This document shows positions 1 to 8,600 of a DNA stretch of 64,000 bases, piece by piece. Made by a program: the position numbers and the translations under genes. The DNA lies in the NCBI RefSeq assembly GCF_000007345.1, contig NC_003552.1, forward strand, positions 5,208,001-5,272,000, written 5' to 3'. Numbering within the stretch: the first letter of the stretch is position 1; each line of letters opens with the position of its first letter. The notes beneath the pieces are model-generated. The model had not been told where the DNA came from. It saw nothing but the letters and a program-made list of their open reading frames with translations, and searched no databases. Origin of the DNA: Methanosarcina acetivorans C2A (GTDB lineage: Archaea; Halobacteriota; Methanosarcinia; Methanosarcinales; Methanosarcinaceae).

Positions 1-150
1 CCAGTCGCTTCCTGCCTTCTTAAGGTCCGAAAAATTCTTGAGACAACAATCCAGTCCGATCAAAACCCCTCCTGAAAATTCAGATTTCAGATGACCGGGC
101 ATTTCCGCGCAGGCAGGCTTAACCCCTATGAAAAAAGAGGAGAAACGAAA
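1..150 (+). ncRNA. Structured 5' leader element, second type, of the first surface gene
   Basis: This is the second-type copy of the leader RNA repeated through the window. The 5' helix strand is AGTC (3-6) plus CCTGC (11-15). The GGTCCG motif is at 24-29. The 3' strands are GCAGG (109-113) followed by GGCT. The invariant ATTTCCGCGCAGG block is at 101-113. GTCCG can pair with CGGGC (96-100) through one G-U pair. It ends in CCCCTATGAAAAAAGAGGAG, which holds the ribosome-binding site of the next gene. Any tandem first-type copy would lie outside the window. The family is not one I recognise by name. Confidence 0.7.
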
Positions 151-152
151 AT

Positions 153-3100
153 ATGAACAAACATACATTGAAAATATTTCTGATTTGTCTAACATTGCTC
201 CTGGTGACGGCTGCTCAGCCGGTACTGGGCTCCGACTGGGCTCAGTTCCAGAGAGATGTCTATAACACAGGTGTAACTGCAGACAGGGCCCCTATAACGG
301 ACCCTATGAACTCCACACTTTCCTGGGAGTATAAACTGGGAGCAAACGTTGATTCGGCTCCTATAGTGGCCGGAGACATGATGTATGCTCTGGTGGGTAA
401 CAATCACATCTATGCTTTTAACAGGATCACAGGCGAACTTGTCTGGGAAGAATCCACAAGTGGGAGTCTCGGCTTCCTGATAGGAAATGCAGCTGTCGGA
501 AACGGGATAGTTTTTGTGCCGACCACTAACGGGCAGATCTTTGCTTTTGATGCAGAAACAGGGGACTTGAAATGGAATAAAACTGTAAGCAGCAAGCAGC
601 TTGATACTCCTATTGTTTATTCAGATGGCAAAATCTACTTCGGGGAAGCAATGGGTGGACGCAATTATTACTGCCTGGATGAGGACGGTAACGAAGTCTG
701 GAGCCGGACCGCAACAACCCAGGAAAGCAGTCAGGGATCCTACTATTGGGCAGGAGCTGCAGTAATCGGGAACAACCTGGTTTATGGAGACAATGATGGA
801 TACATTGTTTCCGTGAATAAGGATACTGGAACTGACATTGCTGAAATAAATGTCTCTGAAGAGTTCGGGGTAGACTGTAAAGAAATCCGGTCCTCAATCC
901 TTTATGTTGAAGACCTGGGAAGAGTTTACTTCACGTCTACGGGAGGATACTGCTTTGCTCTTGGTTTTAACCCTGCTGACGGGACCTTTAAGACTTCCGA
1001 CAAACACAGTGCAAACATCGCCTATGCCTCTACCACAACTCCTGCCTATTACAACGGAAGAGTCTACATAGGTTCGGGAGAAATAATGAAAGCCAATGGA
1101 AATGGGGTTTATTGCCTTGATGCCGATTTGACCGGTGTGATCTGGAATTACCCTGTGGGCGGCACAGGGATAGTTCAGTCCTCCCCGGCACTCTCCACAT
1201 ACTACGACGATGGGGACGGGGAAGTCTACATATACTTCACGGTAAACGCAAAACCCATAGGGGGCGTGTACTGTCTCAAGGACTTACCCGATTCAACGAG
1301 CCCCGAACTTGTCTGGAGTTACGTCGAAAGTGGCAAAACAGACTTTTCTCTTCCGGGAGTCGCAATCTCTGACGGCTGGGTCTATTACGGAACCGACAAC
1401 AAATACATCTTCGGACTCACAACTCCTGATTCGCAGGTACCTGAAGCACCTACCGCTGACTTCAGCGCGACACCCGTTTCTGGAGACGCACCTCTAACTG
1501 TCAGCTTCGCCGATCTTTCCACGGGCGATGGAATTACCACCTGGGCATGGGACTTTGAAAACGACGGAAATGTGGACTCTACAGAGCAGAACCCGAGCTA
1601 CACTTATTCCGATGCAGGAACCTACACCGTTAGCCTCACGGTTACCGGGGAAGGCGGAAGCGACTCTGAAGAAAAAGCTGACTACATCAGTGTATCCGAA
1701 TCATCTGCGCCTGTAGAACCGGTTGCTGCTTTCGCTGCGGATGTAACTAGCGGCACTGCTCCTCTGACCGTTAATTTCACGGACCAATCCACAGGTTCAC
1801 CTATTGCCTGGGCATGGGACTTTGACAACGACGGAAACGTGGACTCAAGCGAACAGAACCCGAGCTACACTTATTCCGATGCAGGTAGCTATACCGTAAA
1901 CCTAACAGTCACGAACGAAGCTGGAAGCAACAGTGCTGTGGAAACTGATTATATTACAGTATCCGAATCTTCCACACCTACAGAACCTGAACCGGTTGCT
2001 GCTTTCGCTGCGGATGTAACTAGTGGCACTGCTCCTCTAACCGTTAATTTCACGGACCAGTCCACAGGTTCACCTACTTCATGGGAATGGGACTTTGACA
2101 ACGATGGAAATGTGGACTCTACCGAGCAGAACCCGAGTTACACTTATTCCGATGCAGGCATCTATACCGTTAAACTGACTGTCAGCAACGAAAACGGTAG
2201 TGATGTCCTGGAAATTCTGGAAATGATCACAGTTAAAGAAACTGTAGTTTCCGAGGATGCCTGGTACCAGTTCCACAAAGACGCACAGCACAGCGGATAT
2301 AGTAGCTCTGATGCTCCTGACAGCGCTAACCTTGCCTGGATTGCCGAGCCTCTTAATGATACGTATTCCCTTGTTCCGAGTTCAAGCGTGGTTATTGCCG
2401 AAGGAATGGTCTTCGGACTCTGCAACGGCCCTGTCGACGAATATGGTAACCCTCTGACTTCAGAAGGCCAGCTTGTTGCCTTTGACGAGGAAACAGGAGA
2501 AGAAATCTGGAATGTAACCGTAATGGCGCCAGAATGGGGTTCATGGTCATGTCCTGCTTACGATGATGGAAAGGTTTTCGCATCTGCAGGGAAAAACACT
2601 TACTGTGTAAATGCTTCTACCGGAGATATCATCTGGACATTCCAGAACCCGAGTGAACTTGCATCATGTAACGGCGGCCCTTCAATAGGAGATGGAAAGG
2701 TATTTGCCAGCGACTGGGACGGAGGAAATTATTACTGTCTTGATGAAAACACGGGAGAACTTCTGTGGACTTTCAAGATAGATGGGCTCTATGCACAGTC
2801 TACTCCTGCTTACAAAGATGACAGGGTATATCTTTCAGGATGGACTACCGTAAATGCAGTCTACTGCGTAAATGCAACCACTGGAGAACTGATATGGGAA
2901 AATGAAGAGTTATCAAGCAACCCGTGCGGGTCCATAACAGTTACCGAGGAAGGGCTCTACCTTTCTATTTACAGTTTCGGGACAGAGGATGGGTTCTACA
3001 AGCTTGACCTGACCGACGGACATGAAATATGGGGAAGACCCGATATACCCCCTACGGATTCAACACCAGCTGTGGTAAATGGAAAAGTCTATTTGTCGGC

Positions 3101-4328
3101 GGGTACGGCGGGATACAGTGACCTCAATACCTATTGCCTTAATGCCTCTGACGGGAAAACAATATGGGTAACTGATTCTTCTGAGAATATAGGAGACTGG
3201 GTATGTTCACCTGCTGTTGCGGATGGAAAAGTCTTTACAGGAGGGGCAGCTGAAGGACTCTTTACTGGCTCTTCAACACTCTATGCTTTTGATGCAGAAA
3301 CAGGAGCAGTGGTCTGGAGTTATAAAGGCTGTGGAGGCTCACCGGCAGTTGCAGACGATATGGTATTCAGTACAGGAAGCGGAAAACTTTACGCTTTCAA
3401 GGAAGCAGAAGTACTTCTCCCTGAAGCAAAATTCAGCTCCAATGTAAGTTCAGGAGAAGCACCCCTGACTGTCGGCTTCACCGACGAATCAACTGGAGAA
3501 GGCATCACAGCCTGGGAATGGGACTTTGACAACGACGGAACCGTGGATTCCACTGAGCAGAACCCGATCCATACTTATGACAATGCAGGCAGTTACACTG
3601 TCAACCTCACCGTGACCAGTGCAGAGGGAATCGACTCTGAAGTAAAGATGGACTATATCAATGTTTCTGAGTCCTCAACACCTGGAGAGCCTGAACCAGT
3701 TGCTGCTTTCATTGCAAATGTGACTAGTGGCACTGCTCCTCTAACCGTTAATTTCACGGACCAGTCCACAGGTTCACCTACTTCATGGGAATGGGACTTT
3801 GACAACGACGGAAATGTGGATTCCACAGAGCAGAACCCGAGCTACACTTATTCCGATGCAGGCAGCTACACCGTGAACCTCACAGTTACAAACGCAGAGG
3901 GAAGCAATTCCGAAGTGAAGACTGAGTATATCACGGTTGAGGAAGCTTCTTCAGGGAGCCAGAACGGGTCATCAAGTGTGTCCCTGAATGTAACCATTGT
4001 TCCGGTGATTTCCCTTGAGGTCTCTCCTTCAGCCCTGGATTTCGGGGAACTGTACCCTGGAAAAACCAGTGAGCTCCAGTATCTAACTCTCAAAAACAGA
4101 GGGAGCTGTGACATAAATGTTACAGCCGTAGTCTGCGACTGCTCTGCTGAAGATGAGCTTTTCAGCCAGGGACTGCTACTGGACTCTCAGCTATGGAATA
4201 ATTACTGGAAAGTAGTAGGAAAGAACAGTCAGGAAAACACTTCAGTAGCTCTGCAGGTTCCGGCTGATTATGCCGGTTCCGGAAACAAAAAAGGGACAAT
4301 AACCTTCTGGGCGGAGGCAGCCGAATAA
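153..4328 (+). CDS. Secreted PQQ-propeller/PKD surface protein with a beta-rich C-terminal domain
   Basis: Exported modular protein of 1391 residues, probably part of the cell-surface layer; no catalytic residues are evident. The signal peptide is residues 1-26, cut after VLG. A PQQ-like beta-propeller spans about 28-425, with WxxxxxGxxxGxP-type blades and 'YALxxxTGEL.W' repeats. Three PKD domains (WDFDNDG...NPSYTY...YTVxLTV) span about 430-697, a second propeller about 700-1086, and two more PKD domains about 1090-1263. The C-terminal domain (about 1268-1391) begins LDFGELYPGK and resembles ASH/DUF1573-type beta-sandwiches; it has no membrane anchor. Unlike most paralogues here it lacks the cohesin/dockerin tail. 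The start follows GAGGAG of the leader hairpin. Residues about 650-1263 are nearly duplicated in the last gene of the window. Confidence 0.95.
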   Translation: MNKHTLKIFLICLTLLLVTAAQPVLGSDWAQFQRDVYNTGVTADRAPITDPMNSTLSWEYKLGANVDSAPIVAGDMMYALVGNNHIYAFNRITGELVWEESTSGSLGFLIGNAAVGNGIVFVPTTNGQIFAFDAETGDLKWNKTVSSKQLDTPIVYSDGKIYFGEAMGGRNYYCLDEDGNEVWSRTATTQESSQGSYYWAGAAVIGNNLVYGDNDGYIVSVNKDTGTDIAEINVSEEFGVDCKEIRSSILYVEDLGRVYFTSTGGYCFALGFNPADGTFKTSDKHSANIAYASTTTPAYYNGRVYIGSGEIMKANGNGVYCLDADLTGVIWNYPVGGTGIVQSSPALSTYYDDGDGEVYIYFTVNAKPIGGVYCLKDLPDSTSPELVWSYVESGKTDFSLPGVAISDGWVYYGTDNKYIFGLTTPDSQVPEAPTADFSATPVSGDAPLTVSFADLSTGDGITTWAWDFENDGNVDSTEQNPSYTYSDAGTYTVSLTVTGEGGSDSEEKADYISVSESSAPVEPVAAFAADVTSGTAPLTVNFTDQSTGSPIAWAWDFDNDGNVDSSEQNPSYTYSDAGSYTVNLTVTNEAGSNSAVETDYITVSESSTPTEPEPVAAFAADVTSGTAPLTVNFTDQSTGSPTSWEWDFDNDGNVDSTEQNPSYTYSDAGIYTVKLTVSNENGSDVLEILEMITVKETVVSEDAWYQFHKDAQHSGYSSSDAPDSANLAWIAEPLNDTYSLVPSSSVVIAEGMVFGLCNGPVDEYGNPLTSEGQLVAFDEETGEEIWNVTVMAPEWGSWSCPAYDDGKVFASAGKNTYCVNASTGDIIWTFQNPSELASCNGGPSIGDGKVFASDWDGGNYYCLDENTGELLWTFKIDGLYAQSTPAYKDDRVYLSGWTTVNAVYCVNATTGELIWENEELSSNPCGSITVTEEGLYLSIYSFGTEDGFYKLDLTDGHEIWGRPDIPPTDSTPAVVNGKVYLSAGTAGYSDLNTYCLNASDGKTIWVTDSSENIGDWVCSPAVADGKVFTGGAAEGLFTGSSTLYAFDAETGAVVWSYKGCGGSPAVADDMVFSTGSGKLYAFKEAEVLLPEAKFSSNVSSGEAPLTVGFTDESTGEGITAWEWDFDNDGTVDSTEQNPIHTYDNAGSYTVNLTVTSAEGIDSEVKMDYINVSESSTPGEPEPVAAFIANVTSGTAPLTVNFTDQSTGSPTSWEWDFDNDGNVDSTEQNPSYTYSDAGSYTVNLTVTNAEGSNSEVKTEYITVEEASSGSQNGSSSVSLNVTIVPVISLEVSPSALDFGELYPGKTSELQYLTLKNRGSCDINVTAVVCDCSAEDELFSQGLLLDSQLWNNYWKVVGKNSQENTSVALQVPADYAGSGNKKGTITFWAEAAE

Positions 4329-4352
4329 GGCTGTTATCCTCCTTTCTTTTTT
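4313..4352 (+). terminator. Probable terminator overlapping the stop codon
   Basis: GGAGGCAGCC pairs with GGCTG and CCTCC (4313-4342) to form a two-part hairpin followed by TTTCTTTTTT. The last codons and stop of the gene lie inside the hairpin. T-rich tracts are the main archaeal termination signal. Degenerate relatives of this hairpin follow four other genes in the window. Confidence 0.55.
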
Positions 4353-4880
4353 GAATGAAAGCTCAGATTTTTTATTGGAGAAAGGGCAACCCTACGAACA
4401 GTTCAATTATTGTGTATATAAGAATATTGTGTGCCTGAGGACTTATGAAGGAAAACTAAAAGCAATGTCATTAAGCATTAACAATTGTACCCACATAGAT
4501 TTTTTATCCAACTTATTTTCTTTTTACACAATATTCAGTAGTATTTTTTAATATATGTGAGAATACAAATATTTTGCTCTATTGCTGCCCCTGCTGATAT
4601 AACACCTCCAATATCGATGAAAAACTCCTGAAAAGTCGAGCTGAAACAGAAGTACAGAACAACGAATTGAATTCCAACCTGCAAAAAACTTAGTGCTCAT
4701 TTAACTGCATGAGCACACGGAAAACTTTTATAATTTATTTCTTCCCACAACAGCAGAAACCGGAGCATGCTCAATAACAGGGAAACGGGTACCCAGTGAA
4801 AAAAATCTGGAATAGAATCTGAAAAATTTTCTTCATTTTTTCAGGGTCCTGAAGGAGCGTGTTACCCATAAGAGTAAGAA
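4353..4880. other. Intergenic region without a supported gene; paralogous copy at about 33.17-33.69 kb
   Basis: AT-rich stretch that aligns along its whole length with about 33170-33690, downstream of the 27.3-33.0 kb gene. An ORF can be read near its start, but the paralogous copy carries indels that change the frame, so I do not call a gene. The copies show that whole gene-plus-flank units were duplicated. Confidence 0.6.
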
Positions 4881-4882
4881 TA

Positions 4883-4906
4883 ATTAGCCAAAGATTTTTA
4901 TTTGTA
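4883..4906 (+). promoter_or_regulatory. Putative promoter (BRE/TATA-like)
   Basis: ATTAGCCAAAGATTTTTATT occurs here and, with small changes, at five further places, each 108-151 bases before a first-type leader element. The purine-rich CCAAAG followed by TTTTTAT fits an archaeal BRE/TATA pair. Transcription would start about 25 bases downstream, giving a 5' untranslated region of roughly 700 bases. Confidence 0.5.
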
Positions 4907-5047
4907 GAAGCTACAAATATCAATCTGTTTAATTGTATCTATATTAGTTAAGTCAAATATTTCTGAAAAACTTGGAACATTTAGACAAAATCATTCCATA
5001 TATTGCTAATTTGTATCCAGCTAAGATACGAAAATTCCTGAATAACT

Positions 5048-5165
5048 TGGTTGGTCTGACGCTTCAAAAAGGTCCGAAACCTGAGTCGGTAGCCCCACCA
5101 TACACAAAATATGGTCCGATTCTTTCGCCCAGAACAACCGCCAACCCCATAAAAACATAGGAGGA
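5048..5165 (+). ncRNA. Structured 5' leader element, first type, of the 5.6-10.9 kb gene
   Basis: The 5' strand TGGTTGGTCTG (5048-5058) pairs with CAGAACAACCG (5130-5140) with a single mismatch. Inside are CTTCAAAAAGGTCCGAAACC and TTTCGCCC, where CGAAA and TTTCG can also pair. It ends in CCCCATAAAAACATAGGAGG, a weak hairpin with a strong Shine-Dalgarno sequence but no start codon after it. A second-type copy follows about 320 bases later. Confidence 0.65.
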
Positions 5166-5182
5166 ACTCAAAAAAAGAGACT

Positions 5183-5198
5183 AAAAACACTTGTTTTT
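5183..5198 (+). terminator. Attenuator-like hairpin with U-tract between the two leader elements
   Basis: AAAAAC and GTTTTT form a perfect 6-bp stem around ACTT, ending in a T run, about 20 bases after the first leader element. The same sequence is kept at 11423-11438, 18935-18950 and 34011-34026. A conditional termination site is an inference from position and the T tract. Confidence 0.35.
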
Positions 5199-5241
5199 AT
5201 ACACGGCTCTTGCTTGAAATTTGTTTTAAACGAACTGAAAG

Positions 5242-5279
5242 TCAGGTATGCCCTTCACCATCAGGTATGCCTTTCATCA
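5242..5279 (+). repeat. Tandem duplication of 19 bp in the leader
   Basis: TCAGGTATGCCCTTCACCA is followed directly by a near-identical unit. The leaders at about 11.48 and 19.0 kb also carry two units, while those at about 25.3 and 34.07 kb carry one. Copy number therefore varies between otherwise conserved leaders. Confidence 0.6.
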
Positions 5280-5484
5280 AAGATCTTGACAAGTATTGAA
5301 GCATTTTTGCCTAAAGGGCGAATTTTAATTTGAGCTGTGTTTTTCATATTCAGCATTTTTCCGGATTTTGAAATACTATCATTATCTGTTAGGTCACCGG
5401 AACTTTCTACAGCTAAGTAGTTCAAAACCGGCTGATCCCAGGAACTCAAAATCCGTGAGAATAAAAAAACAGATTAACAAAATT

Positions 5485-5625
5485 CAGTCGCTTCCTGCTT
5501 TCTTCAAAGGTCCGAAAATCCTTTAACCAAAAAAATTTCCTGCCCGAGCAAACCGATTATCAAATATTCGGGGATCCGGACATTTCCGCGCAGGTAGGCT
5601 GAAACCCTATGAAAAAATAGGAGAA
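5485..5625 (+). ncRNA. Structured 5' leader element, second type, of the 5.6-10.9 kb gene
   Basis: The closing helix is CAGTC (5485-5489) with GGCTG (5597-5601), and CCTGC (5494-5498) with GCAGG (5590-5594). GTCCG (5510-5514) pairs with CGGAC (5577-5581). The terminal hairpin CCTAT (5606-5610)/ATAGG (5617-5621) holds the ribosome-binding site AGGAG. The hairpin also contains a mini-ORF, ATG AAA AAA TAG. Confidence 0.7.
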
Positions 5626-5633
5626 ACGAAAAT

Positions 5634-8600
5634 ATGAACAAACATACACTGAAAATATTTCTAATTTGTGTAACATTGCTCCTGGTGGCGGCTGCTCAGC
5701 CGGTACTGGGTTCCGACTGGGCTCAGTTCCAGAAAGACACATACAACTCCGGAATAACCAATGAGGCTGGCCCGATAAGCAATAACGGCAGTTATGCTTT
5801 CGCTGTCCTTACAAAATCCAGTGGAATGAGCGGGATAGATACAACGCCTGTGGTCGTCGACGATGTCGTTTACACCGTCGCTCAGGGTGTAGCTTTAGCC
5901 TTCAACAAGACCACAGGGGATCAAATATGGAATCACTCTGTAGGTGGCGGGTTCACTCTGGCCACGCCTGTGGTCGCCGACGGCAAGCTCTTCGCCGGCT
6001 CCAACAACGGCATCATCGCCGCACTCAACATCTCTACCGGCGCAGAGGTTTGGATCAACTCTACCGGGCTAGGCGGCGAGAAGGCGCAGGTGAACACACC
6101 TATAGTCTACGACGCCGGTAACATCTACTTCGGAACCTGGTTTTCCTCCGGCAATCCCGGCTCATACTACTGCCTGAACGCCACTGACGGCTCGTTCGTA
6201 TGGGAGCGGGCCTGCACCAGCAGTGCGGGATACTACTGGGCCGGTGCTTGCGTGGTAGGCGACTATCTCGTATACGGTGGCGATGACGGCCACCTGGTCT
6301 CGGTCAACAAGTACACCGGGATGACCATGGAAGATGTGAGCACCGGCACCATCTTCAGCTCCGGCACCGGCAATATCCGTTCCTCCATGAGCTATGACCA
6401 ATCAACCGGGAGGCTGTACTTCGCTGCCGGTTCCTCCTGCTACTATGTTGGGTTCGACTCCGGCACCGGCACATTCGTGAAGAGCGTGAAGGGCTCCGGG
6501 ACGATGACGGGTTCCTCTACCTCCACCCCAGCCGTGTACAACGACCGTGCATATGTGGGCTGCGGAGGGTCTCTGTACTGCCTTGACGCCGATACCCTGG
6601 AAACAATATGGTTTTATACTGTAGGCGCCCAGGTGCAATCATCTCCTGCCATCTCGACCTACTATGATGATGGCAACGGGGAGATTTACATCTATTTCAC
6701 AACAAACGATGCCTCTTGCGGTATGTACTGCCTCAAGGACATACCGGGCAACACCGAACCCATCGTGCGGTTCGAGTTCTTCCCGCCGGGCAGTATGAAG
6801 CAGTATAGCCTGCAGGGTGCGGCGATCTCCGACGGCATGGTCTACTATGGCAATGATGCAGGTTACCTGTTCGCTCTTGCGGATCCTGAAATACACTTCA
6901 CTGCCAACACGACATACGGCTCCGCGCCGCTGACGGTTCAGTTCACCGACTATAGCGTCGGATCGACCGCATGGCAGTGGGACTTTGACAACGACGGGAA
7001 CGTGGACAGCACGGAGCGGAACCCCATATATACGTACAGTGCGGCAGGTAACTACTCCGTCAATCTGACGATTAACAAGTCGACAGGCAGCGTTCAGGAA
7101 CTCAAGACCGACTACATCACCGTGATCGAAGCGAAGCCTCTGGAAGATTATTTGACATATACCAGCGATAGCAGTTCGATAACAATCACCGGCTACACCG
7201 GCCCTGCCGGCGATCTGGTCATACCGGATGAGATAGATGGTCTTCCTGTCACAAAAATCGCCGACAGGGTGTTTCAAGGAACACCATTGACATCGGTGGT
7301 CATCCCTGACAGCGTCACCAACATTGGACTCTACCAGTTCCAGAACTGCGAGGACCTTATCTCGATCTACACGGGCGGAGTACCATCTATTTCAACGAAC
7401 AATATCCGGAACTGCCCCTCCTTAGAAACGATAACTGTTGGCCACAGGCTTTCTTCTATTACCAGCTACTCGATCCGTGACTGCCCCTCCCTGGACGCCA
7501 TGGTGTTTGAGGCCGAGGGCGACGCACCGAGTGCCAGTGGCAACTGGAACTATAATTGTCCCAATCTGGTGGTGTACTACTGTGAGAACGCTACCAGCTT
7601 CACCACACCGAGTTGGGCTGGCAAGCCGTGTTATCCAATAGGCTCTCCAACCGCTGACTTTTCGACCAACGCCATTTCCGGCAGCGCACCGCTCACGGTA
7701 CAGTTCACCTATTCGGGTGTGGGTGCGAACGCGCTGTCCTGGTACTTCGACGGCGACGCTACTGTGGACAGCACGGCGAGGAACCCCAGTTATACCTACG
7801 ATACACCGGGTACCTACTCGGCCACTCTGTATGTCAGCAACCCCTGGGGAAGCGACAGTAAGCTCAGTACAAACTATATTACCGTGACCGAGGCCCGCGC
7901 TGACGGTTGGGCTTACACCAGCGACGGCACCTCGGTGACCGTAACCGGCTACTCCGGATCGGACAGCGACGTGACCATACCCGGTGAGATCGATGGCCTG
8001 CCGGTGACCACTATCGGTGCCAGCGCGTGCAAGGCCCTCACCTCCCTGACCTCGGTGACCATACCGGACAGTGTCACCAATATCGACGCCAGTGCGTTCT
8101 ACGGCTGCACCAACCTGACCTCGGTGACTATACCGGACAGCGTCACCAATATCGGCTCCAGTGCGTTCTACGGCTGCACCGGCCTGATCTCGGTGACCAT
8201 ACCGGACAGTGTCACCAATATCGACAACAGCGCGTTCCGTGGCTGCACCGGTCTGGATTCCCTCACCATTGGCAATGGCGTCACCACCATCGGCTCCAGT
8301 GCGTTCTACGGCTGCACCGGCCTGACCTCGGTGACCATACCGAACAGCGTCACCACCATCGACACCAGTGCATTCTATGGCTGCACCAACCTTACTGTCA
8401 TGATGTTCAATGGCAATGCGCCGACGACGGTCGGCAGCAACTGGGCATCGGGCACCAACCTGGTGGCATATTACTCCGAAGGCGCTACTAACTTCACAAC
8501 CCCTGAATGGAACGAAGTCCCGTGCTACCCAGCACTCACCGCCGCGACCGCCGAGTTCACTTCGAACAGCGTCTATGGCAGCGCACCGCTCACGGTACAG

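Noticed and set aside
4351-4551. Small ORF downstream of the first gene
   Set aside because: The paralogous region at 33.17 kb has indels that change the frame, and there is no convincing ribosome-binding site.
4972-5160. 62-codon ORF across the first leader element, also readable at 11211 and 18724
   Set aside because: It is kept only among near-identical duplicates. The 33.8 kb copy is frameshifted, and the diverged 25.1 and 54.1 kb leaders keep the RNA helix but not the frame. RNA structure explains the conservation better.
12-5700. Possible PQQ-dependent dehydrogenase activity of the propeller proteins
   Set aside because: The blades carry PQQ-like repeats, but there is no evidence for the enzyme's cofactor and catalytic residues, and the proteins are mosaics with PKD domains. 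The repeat name describes the fold only.
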